64,000 nucleotides of DNA from Streptomyces lucensis JCM 4490. Lineage in GTDB: Bacteria > Actinomycetota > Actinomycetes > Streptomycetales > Streptomycetaceae. Where the stretch lies: the NCBI RefSeq assembly GCF_014650035.1, contig NZ_BMUE01000011.1, positions 62,001 through 126,000 of the forward strand, written 5' to 3'. This document shows, piece by piece, positions 58,103-64,000 of the stretch. The notes beneath the pieces are model-generated. The model did no database searches. It had not been told where the DNA came from and was given only the letters and a program-made list of their open reading frames with translations. A program made the translations under genes and the position numbers. Within the stretch, counting starts at the first letter, position 1. Each line of letters opens with the position of its first letter.

Positions 58103-58684
58103 TCAGCCCAGCCGGCGGTAGCGGCTGCGGAAGTAGAGCAGGGGGCCGCCCTCCACGCTCGGTACCCGGGCGGTCAGGACGCGGCCGATGACCAGCGTGT
58201 GGTCCCCGGCGGCCACCCGCTGCTCGGTGCGGCACTCCAGGGTGGCCAGTGCGCCGCCCACCAGCGGTGCGCCGGTGACCTCGCCGCGTTCGCAGGCGAT
58301 GTCCTCGAAGAGCAGGCGGTCGCTGATGCGGCCCTTCATGGCGAAGCGGCCCGCGATGTGCCGCTGGCTCTCGGTGAGCACCGAGACCGCCCACTGGGGC
58401 TGCTCGTCCAGCAGGTCGTCCATGCGCGAGCCCTCGCGCAGGCTGACCATGACCAGCGGCGGGTCGAGCGAGACCGACATGAAGGCGGTCGCGGTCATGC
58501 CGACGTCCTCGACGCCCGGCGCCCCGGGGTCGTCGGGATCGAGCGGCGGTTCCTGCGCGGTCACCAGGACCACGCCCGCCGCCAGCCGTGACATCGCGGC
58601 CCGGAACTCGTCGTTGCTCACCCCCTCAGCATGCCCGGAAGCGGAGAGGGCGGTGGGGGAGGCGGTGTTCAGCACGTCGGCCAC
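58103..58684 (-). CDS. Flavin reductase family protein (FMN-binding split barrel)
   Basis: 193 residues from GTG 58684; a shorter product from GTG at VSNDEFR is possible. FRAAMSRLAAGVVLVTAQEP, VGMTATAFMSVSLDPPLVMV and SVLTESQRHIAGRFAMKGRI then GDHTLVIGRVLTA and LLYFRSRYRRLG are the HpaC-like motifs (the T-A-T-A-F-x-S-V-S segment binds FMN). It reduces flavin for a partner monooxygenase that is not in this window. Confidence 0.9.
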   Translation of the reverse strand: MADVLNTASPTALSASGHAEGVSNDEFRAAMSRLAAGVVLVTAQEPPLDPDDPGAPGVEDVGMTATAFMSVSLDPPLVMVSLREGSRMDDLLDEQPQWAVSVLTESQRHIAGRFAMKGRISDRLLFEDIACERGEVTGAPLVGGALATLECRTEQRVAAGDHTLVIGRVLTARVPSVEGGPLLYFRSRYRRLG

Positions 58685-58901
58685 GCTAGTCCCCGCCCTC
58701 GGCGGGCCGCATCGGGCCCGCGCCCGACTCGTCCTACCCGCCTGGACCTAGGTCCGCCCGGGCCGCCCGGGTAGGGCGATGTGCGCATCACCTGCGCACT
58801 CGGGCCGGGTTCACACGCAGAAAAAGCACAGGCGAAATGCAGAAACTTCACCCAGCTGTTCACGTTCTCCTGTGACTTGAGTCACAAGGGGCAGGAATTG
58901 T

Positions 58902-58914
58902 TGACCCTGTGTAC
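58902..58914 (+). promoter_or_regulatory. BldD-box-like site upstream of cdgB
   Basis: TGACCCTGTGTAC matches 12 of 13 positions of the BldD consensus core (TNACNCWGNGTNA). A second imperfect palindrome, TGTGACTTGAGTCACA, is at 58871-58886. In S. coelicolor, cdgB is a known BldD target. The rest of 58685-59035 is the AT-richer leader and holds no gene. Confidence 0.6.
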
Positions 58915-59035
58915 CGAGTGGGCAGCGCGCTGTGATTCAGTGGCGGGGAAGCTGATAAGGAACCGTAAGAGGCACCCTGGAGAAGCGCCGACGACAACCC
59001 TTGGTTCGCTGCGAGGTCGCGGGGGGAGGGCGAGC

Positions 59036-60691
59036 ATGGAGACCGAGTCGGAGCCGTACGTCCGCCTGGCGTCCCTGCGGCAGTTGCACCAGGTCATGGC
59101 CGACATGAACACGGCACGCAGTCTGGCGGACACACTGCAGACCGTCGCCGACGGCGCCGTGAACGCCCTCGGGTACGAGATAGCGTGCGTGAACCTCGTC
59201 CGCCCCGACGGCGATCTCGTCGTCGCCGCGCTGTCCGGCAACTCCGCCGCCGAGGCCCTCATCACCGGCCGGGCCGGCTCCCGCGACTCCTGGGACCGGC
59301 GGCTGGCCATGGGCGAGCAGTGGGGCGACCTGGTGTTCATACCGCACACCGAGGGCTGGGTCCTCGACGACGACGACGTCCCGCAGTGGTACACCGACGG
59401 GCCCGCGCCGCGCTTCGAGGACGAGTGGCACCCCGCCGACCGCCTCTTCGCCCCGATGTACACCCCCGGCCTGCAGGGCGGCTCCTCCGGCGAACTGCTC
59501 GGCGTCATATCCGTCGACCGTCCGCGCAACGGCCGCCGCCCCGGCGCCTGGGGCCGCGAGGCCCTGCAGATGTACGCCTTCCAGGCCGCCATCGCGATCA
59601 GCAACGCCCGGCTGCGGGCCAACATGCAGCGCGCCCTGGTCCGGCTGGAGCGCGAGCAGCAGGCGCTGCGCGCCAGCGAGGAATCCTTCCGGCAGGCCTT
59701 CGAGTACGCCCCCTCCGGCATGGCCATCGCCGAGATGGGCGGTGACCAGCACGGCCGCATCCTGCGCAGCAACGACGCCCTGTGCCGGCTGCTGGGCCGG
59801 CCGGCCTCCGCGATGCGCCGCTACTCCTTCTCCGACCTCGTCCACCCGGAGGACATCGGCACCCTCCTGCGCACCTCGGCGGAGGGTGGCCGGGCGGAGC
59901 TGCGGCTCGGCCGCCGGGACGGCAGCTACGTCTGGGTGAGCCTGCGCAACAGCGTCGTCGCCGACGCCGCCGACGGCCCCCGATTCCTGCTCACCCACGT
60001 CGAGGACATAGAGGAGCGCAAGCGGCGCGAGCTGCAGCTCGCCCACCGCGCCTCCCACGACTCGCTGACCGGCCTGCCGAACTCCGCCGAGCTGCGTTCG
60101 CGGCTGTCGGGCCGCCTGTGCCGGCGCCCGGCGCACACCAGCGCCGTGGAGTCCCTGGACGCGGCCTACGGCCACCCCTCCTTCGGCGTCGCCCCCGGGC
60201 ACGGCTTCGACTTCGCGCCGGGCACGGAGGCGTTCGACGCCTTCGACCACCACGTGCACATCGTCGCGCCGGAGGAGGGGCGGGACGACGGCACCAAGGG
60301 CCTCGCGGTCCTCTTCTGCGATCTCGACGGCTTCAAGTCGATCAACGACCGGTTCGGCCACAACGCGGGCGACGCGGTCCTGATCGAGGTGGCCCAGCGG
60401 CTCTCGCGCGGGGTCCGGGACGGCGACACGGTGGCCCGGCTCGGCGGCGACGAGTTCGTGATCCTCGCCGACGGCCTCGGCCGCGCCGACGCCCAGGACC
60501 TCGCCGTACGGCTGCGCAACGAGATCATCCAGCCGATCCGGGCCGAGGGCCGGGCCGTCCGGGTGGGCGCCAGCTTCGGCATCGGATGGGCGCACTGCGG
60601 CATGACGGCGGACGAAGTGCTGAAGTCGGCCGACGAGCGGATGTACGTAGAGAAACGATCTCGTCCCAAACAGCATCGACGCGCGGGATGA
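59036..60691 (+). CDS. cdgB: Diguanylate cyclase CdgB (GAF-PAS-GGDEF)
   Basis: 551 residues from ATG 59036 with GGGGGGAGGG. GAF (about 15-190), PAS (about 200-325: SFRQAFEYAPSGMAIAEMGG; LLTHVEDIEERKRRE) and GGDEF (about 335-545). The active site is ARLGGDEFVILADG; the inhibitory I-site RxxD is intact as RDGD five residues before GGDEF, so product inhibition by c-di-GMP is expected. An insertion of about 65 residues (RRPAHTSAVESLDAAYGHPS ... APEEGRDDGTKG) separates the first helix (LTGLPNSAELRSRL) from FCDLDGFKSIND. It makes c-di-GMP, which locks BldD as a dimer and delays sporulation. Confidence 0.93.
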   Translation: METESEPYVRLASLRQLHQVMADMNTARSLADTLQTVADGAVNALGYEIACVNLVRPDGDLVVAALSGNSAAEALITGRAGSRDSWDRRLAMGEQWGDLVFIPHTEGWVLDDDDVPQWYTDGPAPRFEDEWHPADRLFAPMYTPGLQGGSSGELLGVISVDRPRNGRRPGAWGREALQMYAFQAAIAISNARLRANMQRALVRLEREQQALRASEESFRQAFEYAPSGMAIAEMGGDQHGRILRSNDALCRLLGRPASAMRRYSFSDLVHPEDIGTLLRTSAEGGRAELRLGRRDGSYVWVSLRNSVVADAADGPRFLLTHVEDIEERKRRELQLAHRASHDSLTGLPNSAELRSRLSGRLCRRPAHTSAVESLDAAYGHPSFGVAPGHGFDFAPGTEAFDAFDHHVHIVAPEEGRDDGTKGLAVLFCDLDGFKSINDRFGHNAGDAVLIEVAQRLSRGVRDGDTVARLGGDEFVILADGLGRADAQDLAVRLRNEIIQPIRAEGRAVRVGASFGIGWAHCGMTADEVLKSADERMYVEKRSRPKQHRRAG

Positions 60692-60809
60692 ACCCCAGGT
60701 CAGCGAGTTGATGCGGTCTGAGTCACCTGTTTGGGCCAGCCGGAGCGGGTAGGCTCGCCATTCCACACCTTGACCGCATCCGCCCGCACCTGTTGAGGAG
60801 TACCAAGGG

Positions 60810-61739
60810 ATGACGCCCGGCGACAACGGCGCGAGCACGCCCGAGGACGACGACCCGTTCGGCTACCTGTACGCAGACGGCCAGGCCCGGGGAGCCCAGC
60901 CGCCGTCCGGCGGTTACGGCTACCCGAACTCGGTCAGCAGGGTGCGTACGGTCGGCGAGCGCCAGTACGGCCAGCAGCAGGGGCCCCAGGGCCAGCAGGC
61001 CGCCCCGACGCAGCAGGGCGCCTACGGTCAGCCGAACGCCTACTACCAGGCCCCGGAGACGCTGCCCGGCGGAGTCCCGGCCGGCAGCCGCCCCGGGCCG
61101 CCCGTGCCCGCCCGCCGCGGCCCCAACACCAAGGGCCTGCTGATCGGCGCCGTCGCGGTGGTCGCCGCCGTCGTCATCGGCATCGGCATCGCGATGATCA
61201 ACGGCAACTCCGACGACGACGGCAAGCCCGGCAGCGACGTCGCCGCGAGCCCCGCCCAGTCCCAGAGCCACTCCCCGAGTCCGTCGAGCAGCGCCTCGGC
61301 CCCGTCGGGCGAACTGCCGAAGGCGGACGCCAGCGGCCTCCAGCTCGCGGGCGGCGCGACGAAGGCCTCGGACGTGAAGGGCGCGCAGGCCGCGGGCGGC
61401 GTCTACGTGGGCGGCCTGGAGACGGTGGGTTCCTCGGTCACCTGGACGGTCGACGGCATCCCCGAGGACGGCGTCTACACGCTCCTGGCTCGGTTCGACA
61501 ACCCCGGTGACGACCAGTCGATGACACTCACCATCAACGGCGAGAAGTTCGGCGGCGGGATGAACCTCGGCAACTTCACGGGCCAGGACGACCCGGAGAA
61601 CGCCTGGACCGAGACGTTCGCCTACCCGAGCCTGAAGAAGGGCTCCAACACCATCTCGCTGTCCTGCCAGACCGGCGACAAGTGCAACGTCCTGCTGGAC
61701 CAGTTCCGGCTGAAGAAGGGCAAGGTCGGCCGGGGCTGA
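60810..61739 (+). CDS. Membrane protein with an extracellular carbohydrate-binding-like domain
   Basis: 309 residues. A cytosolic Gln/Gly/Pro-rich region (1-105, GERQYGQQQGPQGQQAA), one TM helix (about 110-130, GLLIGAVAVVAAVVIGIGIA), a Ser/Pro stalk and a C-terminal beta-sandwich (about 170-309) resembling CBM35/CBM6 modules: GGVYVGGLETVGSSVTWTVD, YTLLARFDNPGDDQSMTLTI and NTISLSCQTGDKCNVLLDQF. A Cys pair in the last part may be a disulfide. It probably binds cell-wall or external polysaccharide. Start at ATG 60810 follows AGGAGTACCAAGGG. The layout is typical of actinobacterial envelope proteins. Confidence 0.82.
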   Translation: MTPGDNGASTPEDDDPFGYLYADGQARGAQPPSGGYGYPNSVSRVRTVGERQYGQQQGPQGQQAAPTQQGAYGQPNAYYQAPETLPGGVPAGSRPGPPVPARRGPNTKGLLIGAVAVVAAVVIGIGIAMINGNSDDDGKPGSDVAASPAQSQSHSPSPSSSASAPSGELPKADASGLQLAGGATKASDVKGAQAAGGVYVGGLETVGSSVTWTVDGIPEDGVYTLLARFDNPGDDQSMTLTINGEKFGGGMNLGNFTGQDDPENAWTETFAYPSLKKGSNTISLSCQTGDKCNVLLDQFRLKKGKVGRG

Positions 61740-61839
61740 GGCCGCTCTCCCGGATCCTTCCCCGGGTGCGGGACCCCAGGCCATGTCGTCGAACTCCCGC
61801 CTGCCCCGCGGGCGGACGCCGGGAGCTTGACGACAGAGC

Positions 61840-62769
61840 CTAGGCCGCGCTGACCTCGCCGGTCACCGCCACCCGGGCCAGCAGTTCCTCGTACGCCGTG
61901 CGGTCGAACTCGCCCGCGGCCGGGGCCAGGACCGTCGCCGCCGACAGGGCGGTCGCGCGGGCCAGGCGCTCCGGCCAGGGGAGGTGCTCCACCAGGCCCG
62001 ACAGCAGGCCGGCCGTCGCCGAGTCGCCCGCGCCCGTCGGGTTGCCGTGGAGGCGGGCCGGTGGGGTGGCGCGCCAGCGGCCCTCGGGTGTCGCCGCGAG
62101 GAGGCCCTGCGGGCCCAGGGAGGCGACCACCGCATGCGCCCCGCGGCGCCGGGCGTCCTGCGTGGCGCGCAACGGCTCGTGCGAGCCGGTCAGTTCGGCC
62201 AGTTCGTCGGCGTTCGGCTTGACGATGTCCGGGCGGGCGGCCACCGCGCGGCGCAGGGGTTCGCCGCTGGTGTCGAGGAGGACGGGGACGCCGTGGGACC
62301 GGGCGGCGCGCACGAGGTTGGCGTAGGCGCCCACCGGCACGCCCGGCGGCAGGCTGCCGCACAGGGCCACCGCCGAGGCGGCGGGCAGGAGTTCGTCGTA
62401 GCGGTCCAGGAAGGCGCCCCACTCGGCCGGGGCAACCTGCGGGCCCGGCTCGTTCAGCTGGGTGGTGTCCCCGGAGAGGTCGTCCACGACGGCGATCGTG
62501 CGCCGGGTGGCCCCGGCGACCGGGACCAGCGCGTCCGTCACCCCCGGCGTGTCCGCGAGCAGTTCGCGCGTCTTGCGGCCCGTGGCGCCGCCCGCGAAGC
62601 CGGTGGCCGTCACCTCGTGCCCGAGCGCGGCCAGCACCCGGGCCACGTTCAGGCCCTTGCCGCCCGGCCGCTCGGCGACCTCCGAGACGCGGTGCGAGGT
62701 GTGCGGCCGCAGCGACCGCACCCGGTAGGTGATGTCGAGAGCGGTGTTCAGCGTGACCGTGAGGATCAC
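61840..62769 (-). CDS. PfkB-family 1-phosphofructokinase/hexose kinase
   Basis: 309 residues. GGKGLNVARVLAALGHEVTA (36-55) is the N-terminal PfkB signature; the C-terminal GNPTGAGDSATAGLLSGLVE carries the anion hole and catalytic Asp (GAGDS). Similar proteins are 1-phosphofructokinases or tagatose-6-phosphate kinases. It starts 118 bp downstream of the nagA stop on the same strand, so it may serve amino-sugar or fructose use. The sugar specificity is not resolved. Confidence 0.92.
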   Translation of the reverse strand: MILTVTLNTALDITYRVRSLRPHTSHRVSEVAERPGGKGLNVARVLAALGHEVTATGFAGGATGRKTRELLADTPGVTDALVPVAGATRRTIAVVDDLSGDTTQLNEPGPQVAPAEWGAFLDRYDELLPAASAVALCGSLPPGVPVGAYANLVRAARSHGVPVLLDTSGEPLRRAVAARPDIVKPNADELAELTGSHEPLRATQDARRRGAHAVVASLGPQGLLAATPEGRWRATPPARLHGNPTGAGDSATAGLLSGLVEHLPWPERLARATALSAATVLAPAAGEFDRTAYEELLARVAVTGEVSAA

Positions 62770-62887
62770 CGGTCCGACCTCCCTCGAAGTCCGTGCCCGT
62801 ATCGGTTTCCGGCGGCACGATCATGCCAAAGAGTCGGCGGCCGGCCCAGTGCGCGGGTCGGCCGCCGCCCGGGCAGCCGGGCACGGA

Positions 62888-64000
62888 TCAGGGCAGTTGG
62901 GGCGCGACCACCCATTCCCCCTGCCGCATCACGCCCTTGAGGTCGAAGGCCGCGTCCAGCAGGACCAGGTCGGCGTCCTTGCCCGGCTCCAGGGAGCCGA
63001 TGCGGTCGGACATGCCGAGCAGCCGGGCCGGGTTGGCCGACAGCGCCGCCACCGCGTGCTCGACCGGCAGCCGGTCGACGGTCACCGCCCGCTTGAACGC
63101 GCGGTCCAGCGTCAGCGTCGACCCCGCGATCGAGCCGCCCTGCACCAGCCGGGCCACGCCCTCGCTGACCTCGACCTCCAGCGGGCCGAGCATGTAGCGG
63201 CCGTCGCCGATGCCGGCCGCGTCCATCGCGTCGGTGATGAACGCGACCCGGCCGGCCCCCGCGTGGTGGAAGGCGAGCTGCAGCGCGGCGGCGTGCAGGT
63301 GCGTGCCGTCGTTGATCAGCTCGACCGTGACCCGCTCGTCCTCCAGCAGGGCGGCGATCGGACCGGGCGCGCGATGGCCGAGGCCGGGCATGGCGTTGAA
63401 GAGGTGGGTGGCGACGGTGGCGCCCGCGTCGATGGCCTCCACGGTCTGCTCGTACGTGGCGTCCGTGTGCCCGATCGCCGCGATGACGCCGTGCTCGGCG
63501 AGCAGCCGTACCGAGTCGATGCCGCCCGGCAGCTCGGCGGCGAGAGTGATCATCCTGGCGTGGCCGCGTGCCGCGTCGACCAGCTTGCGGACCTCGGCCG
63601 GGTCCGGGTCGCGCAGCAGTGCCTCGGAGTGCGCGCCCTTGCGGCACGGTGAGATGAACGGGCCCTCGAAGTGGATGCCGGCGATCTCCCCCTGCTCGGC
63701 CAGCTCGCTCAGCAGCCCGGCCTGCCGCACCAGCAGGTCCATCTCGTCGGTGACGGTGGAGGCGACCAGGGTGGTGGTGCCGTGCAGCCGGTGCGTGCGG
63801 ACGGCGGTGAGGATCTGCTCGGGCGTGCCGGAGAAGGAGGCCCCGCCGCCGCCGTGGTTGTGGATGTCGACGAAGCCGGGCACCAGCCAGTGGCCGGTGA
63901 CGTCGACGGTCTCGGCGCCGGCCGGGGCCGTGCCGGTGATGCGCCGGCCGTCCACCGCCACCTGGCCGCCCTCCACGACTCCGGTGGGAAGGACCACCTT
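62888..64000 (-). CDS. nagA: N-acetylglucosamine-6-phosphate deacetylase, 5' end cut by the window
   Basis: 371 codons visible; the N-terminus lies beyond 64000. The amidohydrolase motifs are present: FVDIHNHGGGG (metal ligands H, H), IHFEGPFISPCRKGAH with the conserved Glu, AIGHTDATYEQ and VATHLFNAMPGLGHRAPG, and FITDAMDAAG with the catalytic Asp. It converts GlcNAc-6-P to GlcN-6-P, the entry to DasR-controlled amino-sugar metabolism and a signal for development in S. coelicolor. The PfkB kinase gene follows on the same strand. Confidence 0.96.
   Translation of the reverse strand, partial: KVVLPTGVVEGGQVAVDGRRITGTAPAGAETVDVTGHWLVPGFVDIHNHGGGGASFSGTPEQILTAVRTHRLHGTTTLVASTVTDEMDLLVRQAGLLSELAEQGEIAGIHFEGPFISPCRKGAHSEALLRDPDPAEVRKLVDAARGHARMITLAAELPGGIDSVRLLAEHGVIAAIGHTDATYEQTVEAIDAGATVATHLFNAMPGLGHRAPGPIAALLEDERVTVELINDGTHLHAAALQLAFHHAGAGRVAFITDAMDAAGIGDGRYMLGPLEVEVSEGVARLVQGGSIAGSTLTLDRAFKRAVTVDRLPVEHAVAALSANPARLLGMSDRIGSLEPGKDADLVLLDAAFDLKGVMRQGEWVVAPQLP

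Overview
The window is chromosomal DNA from a Streptomyces (very high G+C, strong third-position GC bias, many GTG starts, rare TTA codons). The core gene order, as I remember it, follows the S. coelicolor stretch from about SCO4201 to SCO4284: an NlpC/P60 hydrolase, mshA, gpmA, an SCO4226-type nickel-binding protein, phoU-phoR-phoP, carD, ispD-ispF, cysS, rlmB, a DoxX protein, msiK, TerD, ArfB, the diguanylate cyclase cdgB, a PfkB kinase and nagA. The species cannot be fixed from the sequence alone.

Layout. 1-13.7 kb: a PP2C response regulator (cut by the window edge), a cell-wall hydrolase, a methyltransferase, mycothiol glycosyltransferase mshA, an AraC regulator, an AhpD-like protein, an MFS exporter, two tandem Stealth sugar-phosphate transferases and gpmA. 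13.7-20.2 kb: an accessory island that begins with a decayed tyrosine integrase and holds small or orphan genes: a CPCC cysteine-rich fragment, a heptad glycine-zipper membrane peptide, a small zinc-ribbon-like protein and two membrane-anchored proteins, each preceded by a copy of a diverged repeat. 20.2-29.3 kb: sensory and regulatory genes (an HTH-transmembrane sensor, secreted proteins, a PAS-GAF-PP2C phosphatase and three consecutive GAF/ANTAR/STAS proteins). 29.3-44.5 kb: metal and phosphate homeostasis (nickel-binding protein, Cys-rich peptide, phoU divergent from phoRP with a PHO box), carD, the MEP-pathway pair ispD-ispF, cysS-rlmB, and msiK, the shared ATPase of sugar ABC importers.

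44.46-48.33 kb: a tRNA-Thr(TGT) gene whose 3' end, terminator and adjacent integrase 3' end are directly repeated 3,668 bp downstream. This is the attL/attR signature of an integrated element, now reduced to a C-terminal integrase fragment, a GNAT gene, a TTA-containing membrane gene, a small secreted protein and a frameshifted pseudogene. 48.3-64 kb: small regulators, a rhomboid-like protein, an FAD oxidase, a pentapeptide-repeat protein, M1 and M4 metallopeptidases, TerD, ArfB, a flavin reductase, cdgB with a BldD-like site, a carbohydrate-binding-like membrane protein, a PfkB kinase and nagA (cut by the window edge).

The most unusual features are: the repeat-led cassettes in the 16.7-18.7 kb island; an ~84 bp element shared by the two otherwise separate islands; the tRNA-Thr element remnant; the six-heptad glycine-zipper peptide; the seven-Cys peptide next to the nickel-binding gene; the GAF/ANTAR array; and short tandem repeats lying at or just past the 3' ends of several minus-strand genes.
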